From Armigeres subalbatus (lineage: Eukaryota > Arthropoda > Insecta > Diptera > Culicidae), in contig NC_085141.1 in the NCBI RefSeq assembly GCF_024139115.2, forward strand, positions 239,807,047-239,871,046: a stretch of 64,000 nucleotides of DNA, read 5' to 3'. Both the position numbers and the translations under genes were made by a program. Under the pieces are notes generated by a model. The model was not told where the DNA came from and did no database searches. It saw nothing but the letters and a program-made list of their open reading frames with translations. Shown here one piece after another: positions 1 to 10,555 of this stretch; the stretch's first letter is position 1; each line of letters starts with the position of its first letter.

Positions 1-129
1 GCCGAATTCATTCGTGACGTCATGCTGCAGAACCTAATTACCACCTCAGCGTGTCAATCGGTAAGCAGCAAGCCATGACTCGGCCTCTTCTCGACGGAGA
101 GCTGCTGTCATCGCATTTCACCACAGCCA

Positions 130-1000
130 TTTTGGAGCCGCACATAAGCTTCTCGAAGGAAGAATTCCGAGCCCCTCCAAAGGAAGTTTCCGATCCTCTT
201 GAAAGGGGACTTCCGACGCTTTTTAAAAGAGGCTTCCGAAACACTTGGAAGGGGGCTGGCTGAAAAAAGAATTCCGAGCCCCTCGAAAGGAAGTTTTCGA
301 GCCTAAAGAAAGGGGTCTTTCGAACCTCTTGAAAGGAGACATTGACTATCTAAAAATGACGTTGCTGATCCTTTTGAAAGTAGAATTCCAAGCTTCTAGA
401 AAGAAGAATTCCGAGCCCCTCGAGCTTCCGAGCCTCTTGAAAGAGGGCTTCCGGGTCTTTTTAAAGAGAAGTTCTAACCCTCTTGAAAAGGGGGCTTCCG
501 ACTCTTTTGAAAAGAGGCTTCCGAACAACTTCAAAGTGGGCTGGCTGAAGGAAGAATTCCGAGCCCCTCGAAAAGAGGTTTCCTAGCCATTTGAAAGGGA
601 GCTTCCGAGTCTCTTGAAAGAGGGCTTCCAACTCTCTTGAAAAGGGAGCTTCCGAGCCTTCTGAAACCGAGCTTCTGACCATTTTGAAAATAGGCTTCCG
701 AGCCACTTGTGGAGGTTGGCTGAAAGAATTCCGAGCCCCTCGAAAGGCTTTCGAGCCTCTTGAAATTACGTTGCTGAGCTTTCAGAAAGTAGAAGTAGAA
801 GAATTCCTCGGAAGAAACTTTCCGAGCCACTTGAAAATGGGCTTCCAACTCTCCTGAAAGGGGACTTCGGCCCTTTCGAAAAGAGGCTTCCGAACCACTT
901 GAAAGAGGGTTGGTTAAAAGAAAAATTTTGAGTCTCTCGAAAGGAGGTTTCCAAGCCTCTTAAAAGGGGATTTGAAAGAAGGCTTTAGAACCGCTTTAAA
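130..1000. repeat. Degenerate TTCCGAGCC/CTTGAAAGG minisatellite
   Basis: About 870 bp of irregular tandem units built from the words TTCCGAGCC, CTCTTGAAAG and AGGGGGCTTCCGA, with periods near 30 bp and higher-order periods near 60 bp. All six frames give partly open reading frames of Phe, Arg, Lys and Ser repeats (for example 245-586). These follow from the repeat and are not genes. The array grades into A-rich unique sequence at about 1000. What drove its amplification is not visible. Confidence 0.85.
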
Positions 1001-1315
1001 AAAAAAAAGCTTTCATGGCTTAAGCCTTCTGAACCTTCAAATTCAATAATTTAGTTAAGAAGTATTTTTCTAACATATTTCATAATTTTGTTTCGATCAA
1101 GTAGAATGCTTTTGAAGATTATTTTGTTCTTTCATCCCACAACACTTCATACACTGTGTTGGCTATGATTGACATGATTCGATATGTTCTGATTTACTGA
1201 TTACTATGCATATTATGTACAATTCAAAGTCTTGCAACATAAATTTATACAATTATCAAAACTACCAATAATCTTTTATTGGAATTTTAATACGTCCGCC
1301 ATAACGCATTTTCGT
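1001..1315. other. AT-rich spacer, nothing recognised
   Basis: AT-rich sequence between the minisatellite and a hAT-like terminus. I see no coding potential, tandem structure or RNA gene. Confidence 0.6.
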
Positions 1316-1381
1316 CCGGGGTAACCCCTGGGATCAGCGAAGATACCCCTGGGGGTACATGTACCCCAGGTTGAGAACTGA
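1316..1381 (-). mobile_element. Solo hAT-like terminus
   Basis: Read on the minus strand the block starts CAGTTCTCAACCTGGGG, which resembles the CAGnGnTTCTCAACC ends of many hAT/Charlie-type elements, followed by a short palindrome around GGGGTACATGTACCCC. No partner terminus or 8-bp TSD was found, so the element is truncated or the resemblance is only partial. Confidence 0.4.
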
Positions 1382-1496
1382 TATTGATGTTGATGTTGAT
1401 GATAAGAATGTTTACGTCTTGCAGTAGACATCCATTATATGTCTCTTCAAGCTGCGCTTCTTTCTCTTCGCCGGGATTCCCTTCATGTGGGCAGCT

Positions 1497-1912
1497 TACG
1501 TTGATGATAACCCGAGCAGCACAAGTCAGGCAAAAATGGTTGCAGAAACTTGATTGTAACCAAGTCTGGTTGCATGTGAGTTGCAGTTACCTACGTGGAA
1601 TATGTGTGCTGCTGGGGAACGCAGTGGAAATATCGCCATGTGCTATGTTGGACAGGTCTCCTGCTCGTTTGGAACGCGCATTTGTATTGATATGACAGAT
1701 GATTCTGTTCCAATTTTGACACTTGACAACACTGTTATTATAGTCACTGTAGAAATAACGAGCTTTGATCCCCAATCTGCACCGGTTGCCGCTCGACGCC
1801 CGCTTTTCCGAATTGCTGTTGTCTCTTGCAAAGCGCCACAACGTCGGAGTTGCGGGGAAATTGATTCCCATAGACTATCTTGTTACAATCTAATTAGTCG
1901 AGTAACGTGAAA
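1497..1912. repeat. Duplicated segment, copy 1 (unidentified repeat)
   Basis: The words TTACGTTGATGATAA, CAGGTCTCCTGCTCG, GACACTTGACAACACTG and CGCTTTTCCGAATTGCTGTT recur in the same order at 3121-3270, where the copy lacks about 140 bp of the middle. It contains an open frame at 1581-1910 with no motif I recognise. The two copies show this is repetitive DNA, family unknown. It is more likely a non-autonomous element than an exon. Confidence 0.55.
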
Positions 1913-2402
1913 ATTCCATATTTCAAGGTTGGAAACATAATTCTTTTTCGTGCTGTTCGTTTAATAGACTTTATATGCGGTTTATTTGGGTATGCGCAAG
2001 TCTTCTGTCTTAACAGAAGCCGTAGTGACTTGACTAAAATAAAAACTTCCCCTAGAGAATTAGAAATTTTCTATTAAAAAATGCCAGTAGATAAATCAGG
2101 GTATAAGCAATAAATAAATATAAAATTTCTTTGAATAATACAAAATTCCCATGAACAATTAGGAATTTTCCACAAAACAAAAAAAGCACTTTTAAAAGCA
2201 AAAAATGCAAATAGAAAATAAGAATTTTCTTTGAAGAAATCAAAATGTTTCAATAAAACAAATACAAAATTTCAATGGATAAATCAATATTAGCAATAAA
2301 CAAACACAAAATTTTCCCCAAAATAAATATTTTTATCCACAAAAAAAATTAAAACTTTTCACAAAAAATTTAATTAAGGGCAAAAAAAATATGACAATTT
2401 CC
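1913..2402. repeat. AT-rich repeat related to 14590-14800
   Basis: Very AT-rich. It contains CCACAAAACAAAAA followed by AGCACTTTTAAAAGCA (around 2170-2205), which recurs on the other strand at about 14700-14760 inside the hAT element. This points to a dispersed AT-rich element whose ends I cannot place. There is no coding content. Confidence 0.45.
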
Positions 2403-2985
2403 ATAAAAACATTTAAAAAATCAATTAACTGGGCATTTTTTCCATAGATGATTATTTCTTCAAAAGCGTTTATCGCTCAAATTTATTTTTTTATGGAAAA
2501 AAAATTTTTTTTTTGACAATTTTGTATTCTTTTTTTGTCTTTATTAGTAAGACTTTCAGCCCAAGGCTGGCTCGTCACGTATGAATTTTGTAATTGTTTA
2601 TTGCTAATAGTATTTATGGAAATTTTTTGTTTTTTTTTAGAAAAAAAGAAAGAAAGAAGATAAAAAAAGCAAGAAAAAGAAGACAGAAAGAAGAAAAAGA
2701 AGGAGAAAGGAAGCAGGAAGACGGAAGAAAAAAAGATTGAAAGAAGAAGGGAGTAGAAATACGGGAGACAGGAGAAGAAAGAAGGAGGAAGAAAAAAATA
2801 AGAATAAGGGAGGAGGAAGAAAGAAAAAGGATGAAAAAAGAAGGACAAAGGTAGAAGTTCCCTGTTCTCAGTTCTCAGTTATGTTTTCTCTTCCCAATGC
2901 TAATTATTCACTTCCTACATCTCATTACTCACTTCTCATTTCTCACTCAGTACTCGTAATCAGAGGTCAATTTTTCTTACTATTC
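2403..2985 (+). repeat. Purine-tract repeat, copy A
   Basis: A 583-bp repeat closely matching 3836-4424 in direct orientation. The order is an AACTGGGCATTTTTTCC start, a T-rich stretch, an almost pure A/G tract at about 2641-2849, then a TCA/CTT-rich block ending GTCAATTTTTCTTACTATTCGG. It stops where a small inverted-repeat element begins at 2986. Long open frames on both strands are low-complexity by-products. Confidence 0.8.
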
Positions 2986-3116
2986 GGCGTAGCCAGAAAA
3001 TTGGTCTGGGGGGGGGGGGTTTCCGAACAATTTTTTTTTCGAAAGAAAAAAATTTCTTCTAAAAATTTGGTCTCTGGAGGGGGTTTCATGTCCAAAACCA
3101 CCCCCGTGGCTACGCC
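2986..3116. mobile_element. Small TIR element, GGCGTAGCCA ends
   Basis: 131 bp bounded by perfect 10-bp inverted repeats, GGCGTAGCCA at the left and TGGCTACGCC at the right, with a G11 run and a C5 run just inside. There is no coding capacity. The flanks show no clear TSD, and the left and right neighbours belong to different repeats, so the landing site has been rearranged. Confidence 0.7.
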
Positions 3117-3117
3117 A

Positions 3118-3271
3118 CTGGCTTACGTTGATGATAATGCAATGGAAATACGTTGGGCAGGTCTCCTGCTCGTTTGGAGCGCGTATTTGTATTGATATGA
3201 CAGCTGATTCTGTTCCAATTTGACACTTGACAACACTGCTATTATAGTCGCTTTTCCGAATTGCTGTTAAG
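3118..3271. repeat. Duplicated segment, copy 2 (internally deleted)
   Basis: Matches copy 1 at 1497-1912 but jumps from the GTTGATGATAA word to the CAGGTCTCCTGCTCG word. Its right end meets the 19-bp direct repeat that begins at 3271. Confidence 0.6.
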
Positions 3272-3289
3272 CAATTAACTTTGATTGAA

Positions 3290-3773
3290 CTGAACCTGAG
3301 TTGCGTGCTCTTGCCTACGCAATGCGGTCGGGTCTGAGCTTGACGACCGACTGGCAAATGCTTACACAACCTCACTTGATCAGTACCGTTGCTGATGAAG
3401 AATGTGTATAGCCCGCCAGACATTCTAAATACTCACGCTCCTCTAATGTGGACGTGTACAATACACATGTGGAAGTATTGGCTTGAGAAATGGATTGCGA
3501 GTGATTTGACTATGCGTCCAATTTGGGAATCTCGAGCTCGTTCAGTAGCCGCTAGGTTGCGAAGGCCGACGGAGGTCCTTCGTAGCTTAGTTGGTTAAAG
3601 CACCAGTCTAGCGTACTGTAGGGTCATGGGTTCGAGTCCCATCGAAGGGAAAGTGGTTACCTCCAATACATTTTTCAAATCAATATCTTCCACATAACGT
3701 ACATATTCACATATGAGTTTCCATAACATTGTAAATTAACGTCCAAGTCGGGTGGTTTAATCCCCGGAAATAG
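3290..3773 (+). mobile_element. Retroposon-like segment with tRNA-like module and 19-bp flanking repeats
   Basis: 484 bp flanked by an exact 19-bp direct repeat (GCAATTAACTTTGATTGAA at 3271-3289 and 3774-3792). Bases beyond the repeat differ on both sides, as expected for a target-site duplication from target-primed reverse transcription. The segment holds a complete tRNA-like fold at 3576-3650. That fold sits 286 bp from the left end, which is unusual because the tRNA head of a SINE is normally its 5' end. There is no poly(A) or simple-repeat tail at either edge. It may be a composite SINE, or a tRNA-like SINE that picked up upstream sequence. Strand is assigned from the tRNA-like part. Confidence 0.6.
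3576..3650 (+). tRNA. tRNA-like cloverleaf with intact Pol III A and B boxes
   Basis: 75 nt that fold as a full cloverleaf: a 7-bp acceptor (TCCTTCG with CGAAGGG, one G-U pair), a 4-bp D stem (GCTT/AAGC), an anticodon stem with 4 of 5 pairs, a 7-nt loop CTAGCGT, and a 5-bp T stem (ATGGG/CCCAT). The A box TAGCTTAGTTGG and the B box GGTTCGAGTCC match the Pol III consensus. The nominal anticodon is AGC (Ala), but the G3-U70 pair that defines tRNA-Ala is absent (C3-G70). I therefore read it as the tRNA-derived promoter of a SINE-like element, although a divergent tRNA gene or pseudogene cannot be excluded. Confidence 0.6.
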
Positions 3774-3835
3774 GCAATTAACTTTGATTGAATCAAACTT
3801 TGTTAACACCTTAAAAGTCACTCTAATAAAGCTAT

Positions 3836-4424
3836 AAAAAAATATAAAAAATCAATTAAACTGGGCATTTTTTCCATAGATGATTATTTCTTCAAAAGCG
3901 TGTATCGTTCAAATTTATTTTTTTTATGGAAAAAAAAATATTATTTTATGGAAAATTTTGTATTTTTTTTTGTCTTTATTAGAAAGACTTTCAGCCCAAG
4001 ACTGGTTCGTCTCGTATGAATTTTGTAATTGTTTATTGCTAATAGTATTTATGGATTTTTTTTTTTTTTTTAGCAAAAAAGAAAGAAAGAAGATAAAAAA
4101 AGAAAGAAAAAGAAGACAGAAGGAAGAAAAAGAAGAAGAAAGGATGCAGGGAGGCGGAAGAAAAAAAAGATTGAAAGAAGAAGGGAGTAGAAATACGGGA
4201 GAAGGGAGAAGAAAGAAGGAGGAAGAAAAAACTAAGAATAAGGGAGGAGGAAGAAAGAAGAAGGACGAAAAAAGAAGGACAAAGGTAGAAGTTCTCTGTT
4301 CTCAGTTCTCAGTTATGTTTTCTCTTCCCAATGCTAATTATTCACTTCCTACATCTCATTACTCACTTCTCATTTCTCACTCAGTACTCGTAATCAGAGG
4401 TCAATTTTTCTTACTATTCGGCTA
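3836..4424 (+). repeat. Purine-tract repeat, copy B
   Basis: Direct partner of 2403-2985, with the same internal order and the purine tract at about 4075-4286. It diverges from copy A at its right end just after ACTATTCGG. The open frame at 3880-4425 is translated low-complexity sequence (Lys/Arg/Glu/Gly-rich) and is not a gene. Confidence 0.8.
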
Positions 4425-5229
4425 AACGGTATTACGCCAAATGGCCTGACACCCATCTCCAAGAGCTGGAGATGGCTGAGGCCTCTCCAGGCCTACATAA
4501 TTAGTATCTGTAGGTTTGAAGTAATGTAAGTATGTACAAAACATTTTATTGCAATCTCGCATTAGTTTCGCGTACAGTTTGTCATAATTTGCGACATATG
4601 CACAGATTGTATTAAGTAAACGGCAGGCCCTTGCATTAGGTCTCCGGTCACGAGAAAATAAAAACTGGTTATCATGTATGGAAAAATCGGTTCATTTAGC
4701 GCTAATCTTTCGCTCACATCTACACACAATCGCAAATTAGGCAACTGTACACGAGCCCTTCCAAAATTTTCAATTTCGATTGTCTGCCGTTTGGCTTCAG
4801 CTAGTAACGAATCATGCCAAAAAACAAACAGACAAAATTCATCACCGAATCTTTCCCACAGATAGCAAATGATGCATAGCCGAGTATTTGTTTACATTTG
4901 GTTCGTAAACGAATGAAATCGCAATTGAGCGGTGAGTGAGGATTCGGCAGCAAGAATCAGGCCGCAAAACGAATCATTGAGTCTAAATTGAATCAATCTT
5001 CTGAGTCCAACTCAGTGTTTTCTGCTGCACTCACTACACATCGGTTCACTCTCATCTCTCGATTTCTTTTCGTACTATTTTTGGTTTCACTTCTCCCTGC
5101 TGGGGGGCACTCAGTAGGTATGAATCATTTGTTGGTTCGCTGTTGGGTTGAGCAGCATTCATTTTGCAATCGCGTGTTCACTGATGGATAGAGATTTTAA
5201 ATTGGTATGGTTCGTGTGAGTGAGTGAGT
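4425..5229. other. No gene recognised
   Basis: Holds a palindromic patch around 4455-4475 (CATCTCCAAGAGCTGGAGATG) and several short open frames, for example 4988-5191 with a hydrophobic start. None carries a recognisable domain, and no repeat structure is evident. Confidence 0.5.
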
Positions 5230-5450
5230 TTTCCCATAGCTGCTGGTTATATGTGTTAGTGTCTACATTGAATCTAATTTTACACTCCCCCATCGAGGAG
5301 TGAAATACTGTATACTTCGACAACCTCTGCAACTATACAAAAAAATCGGTCAAAGACGGGAATTGAACCTGGGCCCTCCACAATTTGCACATTTACACTG
5401 ACGCGCTAACCACCTGGACTGTTCACTAGATGAGGAACGACGCGACCAAA
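5230..5450 (-). mobile_element. tRNA-derived SINE
   Basis: On the minus strand a tRNA-like head (about 5425 down to 5351) contains GGTGGTTAGCGCGTCAGTG, which holds the A-box/D-arm words, and the B box GGTTCAATTCC. Beyond it lies a tRNA-unrelated body that runs down to a CTCACTCACTCAC tail near 5230. This is the usual SINE order of Pol III head, unique body and short repeat tail. No TSD could be established, and family assignment is open. Confidence 0.6.
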
Positions 5451-5459
5451 GGCAATCAT

Positions 5460-6861
5460 AATCTACGTTTCATGCAATGCGGATGTGATAAGTGAAAGGG
5501 TAACAGGGATAGCAATGAGTGATACGAGTGGAATAAGTACCATGCATATTTGTGTCCTTTTCCGTTATTAAGCCAAATGAAATCGATTCATATACTTGTT
5601 CTAGCAGGAGCCAACGAGATTCATTTGGATGTATTGATCGAAACCAAATAAACCGACTTAATGCAATGAGCTGTATTAACAAGTATGACATTCTCTGATC
5701 GGTTTGAATGCGAGATTTGATACAAAATGCTTAATACAAAGAATGTCACACAGAATTGTTTTGGGTGAGTTATTCAACTAGAATGCGATTAAGACGGGAA
5801 CACTGCGAACGATCATCAATGTTACCATTGACGTTTCGACGTTAATATTTTAATATTCCACGATACCCGAGTCCTAGCAATTTATCACAAGAAGCAAGAG
5901 AATGCTCAATATGGAATTCCATTTCATGTTTATTACAATCGTAGAACTATAATCGTTGAATCTACACTAAATCCACATAGCTTCTTTATGGAATACATAT
6001 CATCTTTCTAGCACCGAAATCTTTTTTATTAGACACGTACTATCAGTTCCACAACGCATCATGAATGACTTCAGTTTCGCCCCAAACGTTCGTCCCCTAA
6101 GGAAGATAAGCCAATAGCCATCGTCGTCAGAATTTCGTACGTTGTTTAGGAAATTAGACCCCCATTTTATGTCATTTGTTTCCTGTATTTTCATTCACGA
6201 AACCCAATAAAGATAAAGGTAGAGGTCACCTCTTAGTGAACAAACGAAAAATCTTCGCCCTCCAATTTATCAATAAAAACAAAAGTATACCGGAAAAGGG
6301 GGCCTGGGAAGACGTCGCTTGTTTTCTTTCAATTGCTTTCAAGAGGACATTCAAGTTTCTATTTGGCGTATTCATCGTGTCGGAGTTGGTCTCCAAGGAA
6401 CAGCAGTCGTAGGGCGAACTGAGTGCGAACAGCATGACCAGAATCATAATCAGTTCGAAAAGCGACAAAGTGCTCGGTGACTTGCAGACAACGGACAATC
6501 ATCGGTGGTGGCAGAAGCTTCATCACAATGATTTTTCATCATTTTCGGCATGAGATGGGGAAAGGCGGAAAAAGATATCCGGAAGGACGTTGCGAGTCTT
6601 GATGGGGATGGATGAGATAGCTAAATTATTTCTTCCTCAGTAAGTTGGCAGCGTGCAGTCAGCGCGGGCGGAATTAGTCTTTTGAAGCTTTGCAAAGTTT
6701 CACTTCTGGCGATATAGGTACTACATATTAGTAAATTTTTAAACTACATTTTGCACCAGGTTCAAAGGCATAGATCACTCATGAATAGACTAGTCCATAG
6801 GCGCTTCCAGCAGTACAGTGAACTATTGTATATTATATGAATTTTGAAAATTTACATAACG
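5460..6861. other. No gene recognised; possibly unique sequence
   Basis: A 1.4-kb stretch without an obvious repeat. The longest open frames (6176-6412 plus, 6226-6498 minus) overlap each other and have no familiar motif. A host exon or non-coding sequence is possible, but nothing supports it directly. Confidence 0.4.
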
Positions 6862-7100
6862 TCATGGCCGTGTGGTTAGCGGCATCAGTCGTCTAATATA
6901 TGGGTTCGATTTCTGCCCTGGTAAGGAGATACATTTTCGTAAAGCGTCCAATGGTTGTGTGTTGTGTGAATCTCCTGTCCGTTTTAACAATCAGCCAATC
7001 AAGCCAACTTATAACAGCTTATTCACGAAAAAAACGTGTAGATTCGAACAGATAAAGCAACTAACAATACTGAATTTCTCAATACCTGTGTAGCTCTATG
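6862..7100 (+). mobile_element. Feilai-like tRNA-derived SINE
   Basis: The head reads ATGGCCGTGTGGTTAGCGGC, then CATCAGTCG, then the B box GGGTTCGATTTC, the pattern I recall for Feilai-type SINEs of Aedes. An AT-rich body follows to about 7100. The 3' boundary and TSD are not clear. The B box is imperfect after GGTTCGA, so Pol III activity is doubtful. Confidence 0.6.
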
Positions 7101-7177
7101 AGTTCATTCAGTGCTGCAATGGATGGAAGCTAACAGATTGAGCTCTTGTACATTTATTTAAAATTCATAGAACGGTG

Positions 7178-9397
7178 ATTAGCGTTAGCGTTAGCGTTAG
7201 CGTTGTTACGGTATACTTCGTAGATTGGACACTAGTGATACTCATGTTTCTTATGGAATCCTTATCCAGATTGCTATCGGAAATCAAGGTGGGGAGTTAC
7301 CCTTGATTCCAATCTAAGATAACAATGGCATAAGCATGAGGATTACTACTCCCGGCCACGCCCATCTTTACCGTAACTAGGGATAGGAAAGGAAATGTTG
7401 ATGTAGAACTTACTTAACGAGAGGCCCCCGACTTGGCGACGCCCTCATAAGTTCTACGGAGTTGGTGGTTTGGTAGGGTAAGGTAGGTCATGGAGGTTTG
7501 CCTCAAGCTGGCAATTCGACCCACAGACTATGTTGTTTACCTGTTTTTATTTAAACTCTTGCCAGCCGGCTGTCGAAAGAGTATTCATTCATTTCATTTT
7601 TTCATTTATTTAGTCTACATCTATACAGATAACACTGAATCAACAATTTGACGCCACAATACACGGTTCGAGGCCGCATCTCTCCATCCTCGAATACGCC
7701 CCACGCTCTCCAAGTCGTTCTGCACCTGGTCTGCCCATCTCGCTCGCTGCGCTCCACGTCGTCTCGTACCTGCCGGATCGGAAGCGAACACCATCTTTGC
7801 AGGGTTGCTGTCCGGCATTCTTGCAACATGCCCTGCCCATCGTACCCTTCCGGCTTTAGCTACCTTCTGGATACTGGGTTCGCCGTAGAGCTGGGCGAGC
7901 TCATGGTTCATTCTTCGCCGCCACACACCGTCTTCTTGTACACCGCCAAAGATGGTCCTAAGCACCCGTCTCTCGAATACTCCGAGTGCTTGCAAGTCCT
8001 CCTCGAGCATTGTCCATGATTCATGTCCGTAGAGGACTACCGGTCTTATTAACGTCTTGTACATGACACATTTGGTGCGGTGGCGAATCTTTTCGACCGC
8101 AGTTTCTTCTGGAGCCCGTAGTAGGCCCGACTTCCACAGATGATGCGCCTTCGTATTTCACGACTAACGTTGTTGTCAGCCGTTAGCAAGGATCCGAGGT
8201 AGACGAATTCCTCGACCACCTCGAAGGTATCTCCGTCTATCGTAACACTGCTTCCCAGGCGGGCCCTGTCGCGCTCGGTTCCGCCCACAAGCATGTACTT
8301 TGTCTTTGACGCATTCACCACCAGTCCAACTTTTGTTGCTTCACGTTTCAGGCGGGTGTACAGTTCTGCCACCTTTGCAAATGTTCGGCCGACAATGTCC
8401 ATGTCATCCGCGAAGCAAATAAATTGACTGGATCTGTTGAAAATCGTTCCCCGGCTGTTACACCCGGCTCTCCGCATGACACCTTCTAGCGCAATGTTGA
8501 ACAACAGGCACGAAAGTCCATCACCTTGTCTTAGTCCCCGGCGCGATTCGAACGAACTGGAGTGTTCGCCCGAAATCTTCACACAGTTTTGCACACCATC
8601 CACCGTTGCTTTGATCAGTCTGGTAAGCTTTTCAGGGAAGCTGTTCTCGTCCATAATTTTCCATAGCTCTACGCGGTCTATACTGTCGTCGAAAGAGTAT
8701 GCTAATATCAATTTTATTTACAGTTTATTCTTTAAATAATTTACAGACGATTTCTTAACCTCAATCTATCAACAAATATCCGTTGAACAAATCTAAATTT
8801 ACCAAATTTGTACTTTCTGCTCAGTGAGCAAAACGATTCTTCTAGGTTCATCGAATACAAAAATCAAACCATGCCTTTTAAAGATAATTATTCTAAACTT
8901 TTACAAAGTTTTATTTCAAGTATTTTCGCGATTTCTGATATAAAATTCAATAGCAAACAATCAAACAAAATTAAAATATTCTAGCTAAATTTTACTATTT
9001 TGGTCGAGCATGGGTCAGCCGCCTGACACCCGCGTTGAAAAATATGTTCCATGCTTGCCCCTCACATAAAATAATAACGTGTGCTAATCACTAATGATAC
9101 TAAAAGATTTAAATGAAATTAGGCATTGTTCCCGCTTATCATTTTAGCACCGCCAGGGGGAACTTGGCCAGTACCCACTGCACTTTTCTTTCCCTTTCCA
9201 CAAACAATTACCATCATTTGTGATATTTCAACGGAATTTTATTGGGAATTCTGAAAAGGCAGACAATCAATGCAGTTAGATTGCCCGGTAATACGTGCAC
9301 ATCGTAGCACTGGTGATGCATCACAATCGTATATATACAGGAGTATATGCACTATATGATGACATTGACCGGAAGATTAGATAAGCATTTCCCCCCC
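7178..9397 (-). mobile_element. Retroposon with 21-bp TSD and (CGCTAA)n tail, split by an RTE
   Basis: An exact 21-bp direct repeat (7157-7177 and 9398-9418) brackets this block. On the minus strand it begins with seven G residues followed by AAATGCTTATC and ends in four CGCTAA repeats. A G run at the 5' end and a short tandem 3' tail with a long TSD fit an RNA-mediated insertion by a non-LTR machinery. After removal of the nested RTE (7585-8687 plus one 13-bp TSD copy) the element is about 1.1 kb and encodes no recognisable protein. It is therefore either a non-autonomous retroposon or a heavily deleted LINE. The family is not identified. Confidence 0.7.
7585..8687 (-). pseudogene. 5'-truncated RTE-clade retrotransposon (RT fragment)
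   Basis: Minus-strand RT remnant. The upstream part (8687 to about 8095) shows SRRGLRQGDGLSCLLFNIAL, the catalytic FADDMD and NASKTKYML. The downstream part (8064-7621) shows VLRTIFGGVQ, a WRRRMNHEL block and GRVRWAGHVARM, typical of the C-terminal region of RTE elements such as Aedes JAM1. One frameshift near 8095 separates them. The 3' end (7621-7585) is a T/A-rich short tandem tail. A 13-bp TSD, GTCGAAAGAGTAT, lies at 7572-7584 and 8688-8700. The 5' truncation falls inside the RT at the DSIDRVEL segment, so no endonuclease is present and the copy is dead. It inserted after the host retroposon 7178-9397. Confidence 0.85.
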
Positions 9398-9418
9398 TTT
9401 AAAATTCATAGAACGGTG

Positions 9419-9612
9419 GTTGTTCACAAACTCAGACCGTGAGTAAAATAAAGGAAAACGATATGGGATTGAGATTTTTCTCGATTTTGCATTCATTTCG
9501 TGGTTCGTTTCCTTTTACCTTGTTACTCTAATATGAATGGTTAATAGTAGAGCGATTCCAAGCAACAGCATCAAAATTTAAGAAAATTTTTAATTCATGA
9601 TTTTCTATTGAG
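9419..9612. other. Short spacer, nothing recognised
   Basis: Unremarkable AT-rich sequence between the retroposon TSD and the long-TIR transposon. Confidence 0.5.
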
Positions 9613-10136
9613 TTGAAACTTTGCACAGTTTTTCAATTTCATCTAAATCGTCATTTTTCGATATCAAATCTTCATATTGAGTCACGACTAACTTTTCAAA
9701 AGGGTGTATGTGAAAATGGTTCAAAAATATTCAAAAAGCTGCACAGCAAAAACGGATTGTTCGATTGTTATGATTTTTTCAGCAAAGTTAGACAACTAAA
9801 TGGTGATTCTTAAGAAAATGTGCACAGTAAAAAAAAAATTTTTTTTGCCTTTAAAAATATCATTTTTGTCACAAAAACTCAAATATCTCAAAACCCTATC
9901 TTTTTTCGAACGTAATTTTTTAGGAAAAACGGTCCATTATATTAGCTATCTACCATAAAAATTTGGTGATGGTAAACAAATAAACAAAAAGTTATGACAT
10001 TTCAAACATTTCACAATTTTCACATATAGTAAACAAAACAATTTCCGTGTATTTTTTTTTTTCAAGAATCGCAGTTTGATGCTGATTTTATTGTTAAGGG
10101 CCTTGCGTGAGTTAAACAAGTTGTTTGTATGATATT
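9613..10136. repeat. Left terminal inverted repeat
   Basis: About 524 bp pairing with 12925-13446. The words CTGCACAGCAAAAACGGA, ATTTGGTGATGGTAAAC and GATGCTGATTTTATTGTTAA are shared with the right arm on the other strand. An open frame at 9613-9813 also appears on the opposite strand of the right arm, because both copies derive from the same repeat. Confidence 0.9.
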
Positions 10137-10555
10137 CCATATTTATGTATTCATCGATATTATGTATATTATATGTATAAATATTATATGTATAAATAAA
10201 AATGAATTAATATTATCCTAAGTATTAAATTAAATGTGGCAGTTACACAATGTTGTTATAGAAACTCTAAGAGTTTTGGGTTTGAATTTTGGTATGGGTT
10301 ATGATATCGTGAAAACAGTTTATTAATACTTATTTTTTTTTATTTTTATTCAAATTTTTAAAATATCGAACACTTTTGAATTATTATCAGCACAGTTTGA
10401 GTATAGTTTTGATTTAATTTTATTTTCCGACAATGGAATGAAACAGTGAAATTTTTGGGTTCCTTGGATCGTTTTCGCGTTATTAAATTGCTCGCTGAGC
10501 TCTGAAGCCTTTATTTCGTACTCTTCAGTAGTAGTAAAACAAAATGATAATTTGG

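Noticed and set aside
130..1000. Phe/Arg/Lys-rich frames on both strands near the left edge
   Set aside because: By-products of the TTCCGAGCC minisatellite; frames overlap on both strands.
3576..3650. Functional tRNA-Ala(AGC) gene
   Set aside because: The fold and Pol III boxes fit, but the G3-U70 identity pair is absent, an anticodon-stem mismatch is present, and it lies inside a segment with insertion-type flanking repeats. Kept as tRNA-like.
3880..4425. 181-codon open frame over the purine tract
   Set aside because: Low-complexity Lys/Arg/Glu translation of a repeat present in two copies, and copy A does not keep the same frame.
6176..6498. Host or viral-derived gene at 6.2-6.5 kb
   Set aside because: Overlapping short frames on both strands with no motif, and I recognised nothing of viral or host origin in them.
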